Positions 1-7,921 of a stretch of DNA of 64,000 bases are shown in pieces. The notes below the pieces were generated by a model. It was not told the origin of the DNA, did no database searches, and saw only the letters and a list, made by a program, of their open reading frames with translations. Numbering within the stretch: the stretch's first letter is position 1; each line of letters begins with the position of its first letter. The position numbers and the translations under genes were made by a program. The DNA comes from JARRKC01 sp037388505 (GTDB lineage: Bacteria; Acidobacteriota; UBA6911; RPQK01; JAPXNP01). The DNA lies in NCBI GenBank assembly GCA_037388505.1, contig JARRKC010000017.1, forward strand, positions 1 through 64,000. Direction: 5' to 3'.

Positions 1-53
1 GCTGAGCGGCGCATCGAAACCGTGGCTTCCGCATCGACGATGCCAGGGAAGTT

Positions 54-91
54 CGTTCGGAGTGGCGGGACAACCGGGGACGGTTGTCCTA
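54..91 (-). repeat. REP-like palindrome, family A, copy 1
   Basis: An 8-bp perfect inverted repeat (GGACAACC at 68-75, GGTTGTCC at 82-89) with a 6-base loop. Read on the minus strand the element starts TAGGACAACC, and that TAG is the stop codon of the small gene at 89-304. The flank CGTTCGG outside the hairpin is shared with other copies near 43520, 56690 and 56825. It could act as a 3' end hairpin; there is no T-run, so a classical intrinsic terminator is not shown. Confidence 0.75.
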
Positions 92-304
92 CCCTCCAAT
101 CAGCTGCTTGGCCCGATCGAACATGTTGGGATAGAGATTCGCGGGAACCTTCTCTCTGCCCAGGCTCTTGGCCACCATGTAGCGGGCACATCGGGAGTTG
201 TTCCCCTGGCAGTAGTTCCTCTTGTACATGGCGCCCAGCCCTGAGGAATTCGGCATCTTGTCGTTGAAAAACAGGCAACCCTTCAGAAGCTCACACTCTG
301 CCAT
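89..304 (-). CDS. Small Cys-rich conserved protein
   Basis: A 71-residue protein with four cysteines, two near the N-terminus (C4, C10) and two in the middle (C32, C39, in the motif YCQGNNSRCARYMVA). I recall similar short four-Cys proteins near bacterial signalling genes, but I know no established function; metal or Fe-S binding is only a guess. I chose the ATG at 304 because a GCGAGGGG ribosome site lies just upstream, although the frame stays open to 526. It lies about 200 bases downstream of the CheB-CheR kinase on the same strand and may be cotranscribed with it. Its TAG stop is also the first three bases of a palindromic repeat. Confidence 0.7.
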   Translation of the reverse strand: MAECELLKGCLFFNDKMPNSSGLGAMYKRNYCQGNNSRCARYMVAKSLGREKVPANLYPNMFDRAKQLIGG

Positions 305-510
305 TGCTTTATCCCCTCGCTTCAGACAGCGTTGCTCTTTCTCTCCGGTTCCATCCAAATATATCGGAGACGTCTGCAAGAACCTGAGCGCAATCCCGGG
401 AATGTTCCTGGGAATCTCGTCGGCATTCTTGCGGAACGGCAGTTGTATGGTCGATGGCAACATGGAGAAAGCGGGGCAGAGCGGGCCGCCGGCAGGATTG
501 ATCCAGCAGG

Positions 511-3500
511 TCACGGTCTCGACCACCCCGTGGCCACTCCCTCGGGGACATGGATGGTAATCGTGGTGCCGTTCCCCGGCGCCGAAGCGATCCGCATCTC
601 GCCGCCCAGCGATTTGAGCCGTTCTCTGATGGCAAGCAGTCCCAGGTGTTCGCCGTCCGAGGCCTTCTGCGTCGCCTCCTCGATGTCGAACCCACAGCCG
701 GAGTCGTGGACGCTGATGGCGACGCCGCCGTTCTCCCTGGCGAAGGCCACGGTCGCTTGCTTCACCCCGGAATGCTTGGCGACGTTGAAGAGGAGCTCAC
801 GAAGGCTCTGAAAGAGGAGCAACCGGTGATTGAAATCCTCTACCTGGAAAGATTCGCCCGTCTTGATCTCGACTTGAAGCTGGTACAGATTCTTCATCTG
901 CTCGGTCAACCAGCGGATCGCTCTGGGAAGCTCCTGATCGATGGTCGGAGGCGTCAGGGTCCTGCTGAGATTCCGTGTAAGGGAAAGAATCTCCGCCAAT
1001 CCCGAATCGATCGCTTCAACCCGCTCCAACGCGGCTTGTCGCTTCGACTGTTCGACTTGAGTCCGCAACGAACCCACCTGAAGCCGGCAGGCGTAGACAC
1101 GCTGTTGCAGATCGTCGTGCAGGACCTCCGAGATACGTCGCTGCTCAATCTCCGCGGCCTGGGCGAGCCGCTGGGACATTTTGCGGACTTCTCTGGACCG
1201 CTGTTCGACCTTTCTTTCGAGCGTTCTATTCAGGTCTTTGAGTTCGGCCTCTGCCCGCTCCCTTTGCGTAATGTCCTCCATGCTCAATAGAATCAACTGC
1301 TTATCATCGAATCTGCGGGCATCCAGAAGAACCACGCGGCGGCCGATCCGATTGAAATCGTGTTCCAAACGGAAATCATTGACCATCTTCTCCTCAGGCA
1401 GTCTCTTCTCGAGCAGGTCTCGAAACTCGTTCACGTTCCACTGGCCGCCCGCAAACCTGTAGACGCTCTCTCCCACCGTTTCTTCAGGCGAAACCTGAAA
1501 GTGCTCGTAGAAACTGCGATTCGCCAGGATGATTTTGAATTCGGCGTTCAGCACGAGCAGGCTCTCGCGCACGGTTTCGACGATCAGATCCGAGTACTCC
1601 TTTTCAGCGCGGAGCCCCTCCTCCGCATTTTTCAGTGCTGTAATATCCACGAACGCTGCAACGACTCCGTCGATCCTTTCATCGACGGTGCGATAAGGCC
1701 GCAGGCGGACGAGGTACCATCCGTCACCTTTCCGTTTGGCTTCTGTTTGAAAAGGAACCAGATTTCGGAGGACCCTTCTGACGTCATCGACGAACTGGTC
1801 GTATTCGAGGCGGTGCGTCAAGTCGGTGATAGGTCTTCCCCGGTCAGTCTCTACAATGTTGAAGATCTCGGTCAGATTGGGAGTGAAGCGCTGGATCCTC
1901 AGCTCGCGATCCAGGAAGAGCGTTTCGACGTCGGTCGAGTCCATTAGATTCTGGAGGTCGCTGTTCGATTGGCTGAGTTCCTCGACTCTGTTCTTCAGTT
2001 CCTGATTGACTGTCTCCAGTTCTTCATTGACCGACTGTAATTCTTCTTTGGAGGTCTCCAACTCTTCGCTGGTCGACTTGTACTCCTCGGCGGTCGATTG
2101 GAGCTCCTCGTTCGAGGCCCTCATCTCCTCCCTTGAAGACTCGTACTCTTCGATCGTGTTCTGGAGTTGTTCATGCACTTGCTGGACTTCCCGTTCCAGC
2201 TGCTGAACATGCGGATGCTCTCCGGACTCGGCGTCGCCGGGGTCCATGCCCAGGATAGAAGCCACCTCGGCGAAGATGACCAGGGCCACATCCGGCTTCT
2301 CCCCATCCTTCATCCGAGGTTGTACGATGAGGTGAACCCAGCCCTTCTCTCCATTGAACCGTACCTCCACCGGTCGGCTGGTGGTGCCGACTCCTTCTTC
2401 GAAAGCTGCGTGAAGCGCCCTCTGCAGTGGGAGACGGAGTTCGGGACGGACCTCTTGGAGGACATCATGGGAGGGAAAGCCGCCCGGCCGCATCAGGTAG
2501 CGTCCCGCCGACTTCGAAAGATGGACCAGTTCGAGATTACGCTGGACCAGAACGCTTGGCGGGGCATTCTCCTCCAGAACCTGCTGATGTCGTCTGGCCT
2601 CGTCGACGGCGGGATGCCTCGGCTTGTCGAGTGTTTCTGAGCCGATGTCCATCCCGGGTCGGCCGGACAGTTCGAGTGACGGCAACTCGAGTCTCTTGGT
2701 CACTTCGAGCCTTCGATAGACCCGGTGTTTTCGGTCCACCGGCTCGAAAAGTCCGGCGTCCGCTTCTACCGACTCCGCACTTCCGAGAAACAAATAGCCG
2801 CCCGGTTTGAGCGCATAGTGAAACAGACGGAAGACCTTTTGCTGCAGTTCTCTGTTCAGATAGATCAGGAGATTGCGGCAGCTGATCAGATTCAGCTTTG
2901 AAAAAGGCGGGTCCTTGAAGAGGCTGTGGGCGGAGAACAACACCCGATCCCGGAGCTCCCTTCTGATCCTGAAATGGTCCCCTTCCCTGTGAAAGAAACG
3001 ATGGAGGCGCTCCTCGGAGACGTCGGCTCGAATGGCATCCGGGTAGAGGCCGCGCCGTCCGGTCGCCAGCGCCTGCTCGTCAAGGTCCGAGGCGAAGACC
3101 TGTAACCTCAACAACTCATCGGAAGTGATGTACTCGGCGAGGAGTATCGCCATGGAATAGGCTTCCTCTCCCGTCGCGCAGCCGGGTACCCAGATACGGA
3201 TGCTCTGATCTTCGCCGGCATCGGCCAAGATCTCGGGTATGGCCCTTTCTTCGAGCTTCAGCCAGGCCGCCGGATCCCGAAAGAAATGGGTGACGCCGAT
3301 CAGGAGATCCTTCTGCAGCAGATGCGCCTCGGCCGGCGTGGAACGCAAAAAACCGAGATAGTCATCGAATGACGAGATTTGATTGACGCGCATGCGCCTG
3401 CCGATGCGGCGCAACACCGTGGCCCGCTTGTACTGGGAGAAGTCTTGTCCGGTCCGCGCCCGCAGCAGGGAAAGGAGTCTGTTCAGTGTGTCATCCTGCC

Positions 3501-4200
3501 CGGTCGGGAGCCGCTCGGCGTCTTTGGGAACCGGCAGCGGCCACCCGCCCTTTCGGTACTGGAGCAGCTTTTCGGCCAGTGCCTCGACCGGGAGAACGAG
3601 GTCGGCCAGGCCGGTATCGATGGCGCTTCTCGGCATCCCTTCGTGTTCCGCGTCCTCCGGAGCCTGCACCAACACGATTCCCCCTTGATCTTTCACGGAT
3701 CGGAGCCCGACCGTCCCGTCCGTGCCTCCTCCGGAGAGGATCAAGGCTACCGCATTCTCTTTGTGGGTCTCCGCGAGCGTACGAAAGAAGAGATCGATTG
3801 GAGCGCGCTTCCCGCGAGGCTCCTCGAATGTCGAAACCTTCAGCTCCCCATCGGTGGCGGAGAGCGTCCTGTTGGGTGGAATGACGAAGACGTGATCCGG
3901 CTTGATCTGGGTCTTGTCGGTCACCTGGACGACCGTCATGGAAGTGTGCCGTTGCAGGATCTCGGCGAGGCTGCTTTCCCGGTTGGGGTCGAGATGAACG
4001 ATGACGACGAAGGTGAGTCCTCTTCCATCGGGCAGGGCTTCGAAAAAGCGTTTTAGGGCATCGAGTCCTCCTGCCGATGCCCCGATTCCGACGATCAGCC
4101 GTCGGTTCTCCTGATCGTCGGTACTGCGGCCAACGCGCTTGACTTTCTTCTTGCGCGTCGGGCTTTTGCGTTTCGGTTCGCGACCTTGCGTGTCATCCAT
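511..4200 (-). CDS. CheB-CheR methylesterase/methyltransferase with PAS domains and histidine kinase
   Basis: A 1229-residue cytoplasmic hybrid. A basic N-terminal tail leads into a CheB-type methylesterase (GASAGG around residue 40, VIVHLD, and LSGGGTDGT near 155). Next is a CheR-type methyltransferase with the SAM-binding loop WVPGCATGEEAYS. A long Glu-rich coiled coil (roughly 690-770) follows, then two PAS-like regions (about 770-1010), a HisKA_3 dimerisation helix with the phospho-acceptor in VLHDDLQ, and a HATPase domain with HSGV and SGCGFD motifs. No receiver domain is seen. The ATG at 4200 is preferred over the GTG at 4215 because AGGA lies 7 bases upstream. No other che gene is nearby, so this is probably a stand-alone sensor rather than part of a chemotaxis operon. 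The kinase type suggests a NarL-like partner, which is not in this window. Confidence 0.93.
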   Translation of the reverse strand: MDDTQGREPKRKSPTRKKKVKRVGRSTDDQENRRLIVGIGASAGGLDALKRFFEALPDGRGLTFVVIVHLDPNRESSLAEILQRHTSMTVVQVTDKTQIKPDHVFVIPPNRTLSATDGELKVSTFEEPRGKRAPIDLFFRTLAETHKENAVALILSGGGTDGTVGLRSVKDQGGIVLVQAPEDAEHEGMPRSAIDTGLADLVLPVEALAEKLLQYRKGGWPLPVPKDAERLPTGQDDTLNRLLSLLRARTGQDFSQYKRATVLRRIGRRMRVNQISSFDDYLGFLRSTPAEAHLLQKDLLIGVTHFFRDPAAWLKLEERAIPEILADAGEDQSIRIWVPGCATGEEAYSMAILLAEYITSDELLRLQVFASDLDEQALATGRRGLYPDAIRADVSEERLHRFFHREGDHFRIRRELRDRVLFSAHSLFKDPPFSKLNLISCRNLLIYLNRELQQKVFRLFHYALKPGGYLFLGSAESVEADAGLFEPVDRKHRVYRRLEVTKRLELPSLELSGRPGMDIGSETLDKPRHPAVDEARRHQQVLEENAPPSVLVQRNLELVHLSKSAGRYLMRPGGFPSHDVLQEVRPELRLPLQRALHAAFEEGVGTTSRPVEVRFNGEKGWVHLIVQPRMKDGEKPDVALVIFAEVASILGMDPGDAESGEHPHVQQLEREVQQVHEQLQNTIEEYESSREEMRASNEELQSTAEEYKSTSEELETSKEELQSVNEELETVNQELKNRVEELSQSNSDLQNLMDSTDVETLFLDRELRIQRFTPNLTEIFNIVETDRGRPITDLTHRLEYDQFVDDVRRVLRNLVPFQTEAKRKGDGWYLVRLRPYRTVDERIDGVVAAFVDITALKNAEEGLRAEKEYSDLIVETVRESLLVLNAEFKIILANRSFYEHFQVSPEETVGESVYRFAGGQWNVNEFRDLLEKRLPEEKMVNDFRLEHDFNRIGRRVVLLDARRFDDKQLILLSMEDITQRERAEAELKDLNRTLERKVEQRSREVRKMSQRLAQAAEIEQRRISEVLHDDLQQRVYACRLQVGSLRTQVEQSKRQAALERVEAIDSGLAEILSLTRNLSRTLTPPTIDQELPRAIRWLTEQMKNLYQLQVEIKTGESFQVEDFNHRLLLFQSLRELLFNVAKHSGVKQATVAFARENGGVAISVHDSGCGFDIEEATQKASDGEHLGLLAIRERLKSLGGEMRIASAPGNGTTITIHVPEGVATGWSRP

Positions 4201-4392
4201 ACCGTAATCCTGCACTTGAAAGCTCCCGCAGAAGGGGGAGTCCGGACTGAAAAGGTCGGTCCCAACAGAGTCGAATACTGAAGGGGGGTTCCATCCTACG
4301 AAAAGCTCCTTCCTCTCCTTTATTTACAGCAATGTATGATCAGAATACTACCAACGTCCCGAGACTGCGCACAATTCGGGGAGACAGCAATA

Positions 4393-4463
4393 ATTGGTGA
4401 CACGCACCAATCTCGATTGTAAGGTGCCGTGAATAAAGGATTGTCAAGCCGGTCTGGGACTTA
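4393..4463 (+). repeat. RAYT-associated repeat, family B, copy 1
   Basis: Contains GGTGACACGCAC at 4396-4407, then TGAATAAAGGATT, then GGTCTGGGACTTA. The same three blocks, in the same order and spacing, recur near 5967, 7932 and 40524, and inverted near 8732 and 40764. The inner end overlaps the TAA stop (4461-4463) of the neighbouring minus-strand gene. Confidence 0.75.
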
Positions 4464-5012
4464 TTTGGGCTTCGTCTGCCCTTCGACGAACTCTTCCGTC
4501 CGGTTGATTTCGTCAATGGTCTCCTGCTCTTGGTGGATCGTCTTCAGCCATGAGAGCAGTAGAGTGGTTACACTCGGATATCTGTCGGAGGGATACTCGA
4601 TCAACTCCGGATGAGAGAAGGAGTCTCGTATGATGCCGAGCGCCTTGTGAACCAGGACGGGATCCTTCCATGCATCCAGGGAAGACAGCTTGATCAGCGC
4701 GATTGATGCCTTGTCTCCGAGGCGTGGCAAGCCCTTGTCCTCCCATCCGGTCGAAAAATGCCCGTAGTGCTGCAAAACCTCGGAAACGAATCTCAACGCA
4801 TAGGGGTCGTTGGACTGTCCCAAAACAGAGGGCCCCAGCGCCAGCATCATCGCCAGCGCTGCCCCGAGAATCGTTCGTGAGGGTCGCAGGCGCGCAGAGT
4901 AATCCAGGCTGCCAGCCTGCTGTGTCCGCCGGGCTGCCAGCCCGATGACCTGTGCTGCTGGTCTGATCGAACGGCGGGAGACCCGCAATCTTCCATTGGA
5001 GATCAGTTGCAT
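4461..5012 (-). CDS. Hypothetical exported protein with repeat-derived N-terminus
   Basis: A 183-residue protein I do not recognise. The start at 5012 is supported by AAGGAGG 8 bases upstream. The N-terminus is odd: about 45 mostly polar residues precede a hydrophobic signal-like stretch (ILGAALAMMLALGPSVLG), and part of that extension (AAQVIGLAARRTQQAGS) is the translation of a double-hairpin repeat. The mature part is alpha-helical in character (LLLSWLKTIHQEQETIDEI). It lies 13 bases after the TIG-domain lipoprotein gene on the same strand, so the two probably form an operon. Its stop lies inside a family B repeat. Confidence 0.6.
   Translation of the reverse strand: MQLISNGRLRVSRRSIRPAAQVIGLAARRTQQAGSLDYSARLRPSRTILGAALAMMLALGPSVLGQSNDPYALRFVSEVLQHYGHFSTGWEDKGLPRLGDKASIALIKLSSLDAWKDPVLVHKALGIIRDSFSHPELIEYPSDRYPSVTTLLLSWLKTIHQEQETIDEINRTEEFVEGQTKPK
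4891..4960. repeat. Double-hairpin repeat, family C, inside a coding region
   Basis: Two adjacent perfect short palindromes: CAGGCTG/CAGCCTG at 4905-4919 and GGGCTG/CAGCCC at 4931-4943, each with a one-base centre. A partial relative (GATCCAGGCTGCC) occurs at 15961, in a non-coding spacer. Here the repeat is in frame near the 5' end of the gene at 4461-5012 and adds residues ahead of its signal sequence. Confidence 0.6.
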
Positions 5013-5025
5013 GGGGGGCTCCTCC

Positions 5026-5901
5026 TTACGGGCGACTCCTGGAAATGTCCAGTGAGTTCGATATGCTGCCCTGGCCCTTGGCAGACGACGATATGCGCAG
5101 ATTCTGAGCTCGGACCTGATAACGCCGGCCGTTGACGAGAACGGACACTTCCAGATCGGCCTGCTCATGGAACGGGGCGTCCCCGCAGATCCCTAATGGT
5201 GCGTCCATATACTGCCCTTTTGAGTTCGTGAACCTCGACGTTCCGGAGATTCGGCTCGGCCCTATGTCGCTCCAGTCGGGGACGGGCGAAGAGCCGACCC
5301 CGTTGATGTCCTGATCGACGACCTCTTCCTGCGGCTGCATGTCGCTACTCGCGATCGGATTGCCGTCCTGGTCGATGACCTGGTAGGTGACTTTGACTTT
5401 GATTCCGTAATTCATTGCCGGGGTACATCCAAACTGACCCGAACTTCCGGTCGGCAGCGTCTTGACCGATACGACAGCCAGGGCCGTCGGGATCTGAACG
5501 TAGAAGTCCCGGCTGTTGGTCGTCCGGCCGCCCGAGACCACCGTCACCGCGTGATTGCCGGGCGTGGCGTATGGGTCGATGGAGAGGGTGACACTGATCT
5601 TCCTCAGTGAAGAGGACTGGATGGTCGCAGACACGCCCGTTCCGGCGACTTGCACTTCGGGATCGTCGTTCAGACCACTTCCTTCTATGGTCACATTGAT
5701 GGACGTGCCGGTGAGTCCTCGGTTGGGGGAGAGGCTGCGAATGAGCGGTGCGACCGCGGAAGGTGCGGGAAAGTACGTCGCCGCGGAGACGCCCCACCCT
5801 TCGGCCACGGCCGGTATGTGGGTATATTCTTCCGCGGCTTCTTCACACCCCGCAGGCCAGGCGGCGAAAACTCCCAGAAGAATGAAAGGTCTGATCGACA
5901 T
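5026..5901 (-). CDS. TIG/IPT-domain putative lipoprotein
   Basis: About 291 residues. A hydrophobic leader ends in AAWPAGC, a plausible though imperfect lipobox, suggesting export and lipid anchoring. Residues around 55-140 look like an IPT/TIG immunoglobulin-like fold (RSLSPNRGLTGTSINVTIEG, then VTVVSGG). The C-terminal half has an Ig-like or beta-rich character (KVKVTYQVIDQDGNPIASSD) and ends in a serine-rich tail. ATG 5901 is chosen; a GTG at 5916 adds five residues, and neither has a strong ribosome site. It is probably cotranscribed with the downstream gene at 4461-5012. The likely role is a surface or periplasmic binding or structural protein; no enzymatic motif is seen. Confidence 0.7.
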   Translation of the reverse strand: MSIRPFILLGVFAAWPAGCEEAAEEYTHIPAVAEGWGVSAATYFPAPSAVAPLIRSLSPNRGLTGTSINVTIEGSGLNDDPEVQVAGTGVSATIQSSSLRKISVTLSIDPYATPGNHAVTVVSGGRTTNSRDFYVQIPTALAVVSVKTLPTGSSGQFGCTPAMNYGIKVKVTYQVIDQDGNPIASSDMQPQEEVVDQDINGVGSSPVPDWSDIGPSRISGTSRFTNSKGQYMDAPLGICGDAPFHEQADLEVSVLVNGRRYQVRAQNLRISSSAKGQGSISNSLDISRSRP

Positions 5902-5950
5902 CTTGAACGGTGACACGCTCGTAGTTCGATCTTAGACCACCTCAGCCGAC

Positions 5951-6034
5951 GAATTGGTGACGAATTGGTGACACGCACGTGAAGCAAGCGTAACATGCCA
6001 TGAATAAAGGATTCTCTGGTGAGTCTGGTACCTA
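5951..6034 (+). repeat. RAYT-associated repeat, family B, copy 2
   Basis: GGTGACACGCAC at 5967-5978 is preceded by a duplicated GAATTGGTGAC and followed by ATGAATAAAGGATT and GAGTCTGGTACCTA. The terminal CTA (6032-6034) is the reverse complement of the TAG stop of the methyltransferase gene, so this copy also abuts a gene end. Confidence 0.75.
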
Positions 6035-6688
6035 CTCCGGGGAACGTTTGAAGCTGATGGCGAGGCCGCCTCCCCGAGTGTCCACCGTCGTTTCGAGGTT
6101 GGGAAGGCTCTGAAGATACTTCAGGTAGTCGCCGTTCCAGCCGTTGGGAATGACGTTGTGCGTGGTATAGCATCCCCCGACTTCGAGCTTGGGAAGGAGG
6201 GCGTCGAAGTAGTTCTTGTACCAGCCCTTGTCGGCATCGCTGAAGATGAAGTCGAAGGGACCTTCCAGGGCCGGGACGATCTGGTGAGCATCTCCCAGTC
6301 GGGCATCGATGACGTCGGAAAGGCCGACCGCTTCGAAGTTCTTCAGAGCCTCGCGCTGCCTGTCCTCGTCGATGTCGATCGTCAATAGTCTTCCCCCCGT
6401 CTTCTTGAGCGCCCAAGCCATCCAGATCCCGGAGTGCCCGGTCGATGTGCCGATCTCGAGCGCGCGCGTGTAATGATGCCGGAGGATCAGGTCGTGAAGC
6501 GTCTGGCCGTCTACTGCAGGGACATTCATGTCGTGCCATTCGTGGCCGTTCAGGAAACTCCTCACCCTGCGATCGAGGTCCTCCTGACCCTGGCCGGCAC
6601 GGGCGGAAGAGATCGTGAAGAGGAAGAGAAGGTATGGGATCACTCCAAACGCGATAAGGGGGTAGAACCGCAACCAGTGATCTCTCAT
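6032..6688 (-). CDS. Exported O-methyltransferase-like protein (family 3)
   Basis: A 218-residue SAM-dependent O-methyltransferase of the catechol/caffeoyl-CoA type. Motif I is ALEIGTSTGHSGIWMA. The acidic ribose-binding segment is LLTIDIDEDR, and IFSDADKGWYKNYFDALLP carries the metal-ligand aspartate typical of this family. The fold normally occupies about 200 residues and is complete here. The odd part is the N-terminus: about 32 residues with a strong hydrophobic core (LIAFGVIPYLLFLFTI) ending in SARAGQG, which looks like a signal peptide with an Ala-X-Ala site. If real, the enzyme is extracytoplasmic, where SAM is not expected to be available, or it is membrane-tethered facing the cytoplasm. 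Confidence 0.82.
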   Translation of the reverse strand: MRDHWLRFYPLIAFGVIPYLLFLFTISSARAGQGQEDLDRRVRSFLNGHEWHDMNVPAVDGQTLHDLILRHHYTRALEIGTSTGHSGIWMAWALKKTGGRLLTIDIDEDRQREALKNFEAVGLSDVIDARLGDAHQIVPALEGPFDFIFSDADKGWYKNYFDALLPKLEVGGCYTTHNVIPNGWNGDYLKYLQSLPNLETTVDTRGGGLAISFKRSPE

Positions 6689-7231
6689 TCGGTGTTCTTC
6701 CTTTTCGAGACAGAATACAGGAAAGAGGCTGTGCGAGTGTCAGCGCCCGAGTTTCAGAGCGCGAATGAAATCAGCGACTCCCTGTACGATTCTCTTCTCT
6801 CTCGCCTCGCCCCGGATTCGAAGACACCTCAGCAAAGCGGCGCGTGGGCCCGGGTGGAAGTGCGAAGTGCGAGGGCGTGTTGCCAAAATGGTCTCAGCCC
6901 CGATTCGGTTTGACGTTCGGCAGGTGCCCTTAACCTCGGCAACTCGCTCTCGCGCTAAGCCGCAGCGTACGCACAGGATTCACATGTTTTAGAGTCGTTG
7001 GCGTCCGTGGCGTCTTTGCGAAAAATCGATTCTGTCAGTCTCGATCTACCAGTACCCATGTCGAGACAGGATCCAAATCGAGGCCACACAAGTGGTCCGA
7101 AAGGCGACGCCCGCGACGTCTTCGGACCACAGGGGAATGCAATTCCAACAAGCAGCACAGCCCATTCTTCCCGTTCTTGTGCGACACTATCACCCGTCGA
7201 ATCGAGAACCTGAAACCAGCGGGAGGGCAAC
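6689..7231. other. Spacer with MITE-like repeat, no gene
   Basis: No convincing coding frame. Most of it is the family D repeat (6867-7050). The remainder contains short heptamer-like motifs (GTGCGAAGTGCGA). The last bases hold the GGGAGG ribosome site of the racemase gene. Confidence 0.6.
6867..7050 (+). repeat. Dispersed MITE-like repeat, family D, copy 1
   Basis: It matches the reverse complement of 10672-10896 over nearly its whole length, sharing GGTCTCAG, CGGTTTGA, GGCAACTCG, GAGTC and TTGGCGTCCGTGGCG in order. It starts with GTGCGAGGGCGTGTTGCC. No frame in it looks coding. Confidence 0.65.
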
Positions 7232-7921
7232 GTGAAACGCATCGGCTTGATCGGCGGGCTCAGCCCCGAATCCACGGTCCACTACTATTCCATCATCTGC
7301 CGGGAGTACAACCGCCGCGCCGGAGGGCTGAACTTCCCCGAAATCGCAATCCAGAGCCTGAATCTCCAACAGTTGTCCGAGAAGTTCGAGGTCAATGACT
7401 GGGAAGAAGTGGCGAGAATCCTGCTGTCGGCGCTTCATCGACTGGAGGCTGCAGGATCGGATTTTGCCGCCATACTCTCGAATACTCCGCACAACGCCTA
7501 CGAGCTTCTCGAGCACGAGAGCCCGCTCGAAATCCTGACCATCATGGAAGCGACATCCTCGGCTTTGCTGGCCGACGGCTGTGCCCACGTCGTCCTTCTC
7601 GGAACCCGCCCGACCATGGAATTTGGGTTCTTCCAGAGGCACTTCAAATCGCAGGGGATCGAAACCCGGACTCCGGAAGAATCGGACCGTCGGGAGCTGG
7701 ACCGGATCATCTGGGAAGAACTCTGCCGGGGCGAAGTGCGTCCGGAATCCAGGGAAGCGGTTCGAGCCATGATCGCAAGATTGTCCGAGCGCGGAGTGGA
7801 GGGGGTCGTGCTGGCCTGCACCGAGTTGGACCTCCTGATTCAGCCGGAGGACAGCCCCAAGCCGCTCTACGACACCACTCGAATCCACGCCGAAGCCATC
7901 CTCAACCGCGCCACCGCGTAG
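7232..7921 (+). CDS. Aspartate/glutamate racemase family protein
   Basis: A 229-residue cytoplasmic protein of the Asp/Glu/hydantoin racemase superfamily (pfam Asp_Glu_race), full length for the family. It starts RIGLIGGLSPESTVHYY, matching the usual aspartate racemase opening. The second catalytic cysteine is present in VVLACTELDLL (C196). The first, normally Cys in a C-N-T-x-H motif, is serine here (S83 in ILSNTPHNAY). YgeA-type broad-range racemases are asymmetric with Thr at this site, so a related non-Asp substrate is possible. The GTG start follows GGGAGG with 6-base spacing. The TAG stop merges with a repeat (TAGGTGAC). The gene stands alone. Confidence 0.88.
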   Translation: MKRIGLIGGLSPESTVHYYSIICREYNRRAGGLNFPEIAIQSLNLQQLSEKFEVNDWEEVARILLSALHRLEAAGSDFAAILSNTPHNAYELLEHESPLEILTIMEATSSALLADGCAHVVLLGTRPTMEFGFFQRHFKSQGIETRTPEESDRRELDRIIWEELCRGEVRPESREAVRAMIARLSERGVEGVVLACTELDLLIQPEDSPKPLYDTTRIHAEAILNRATA

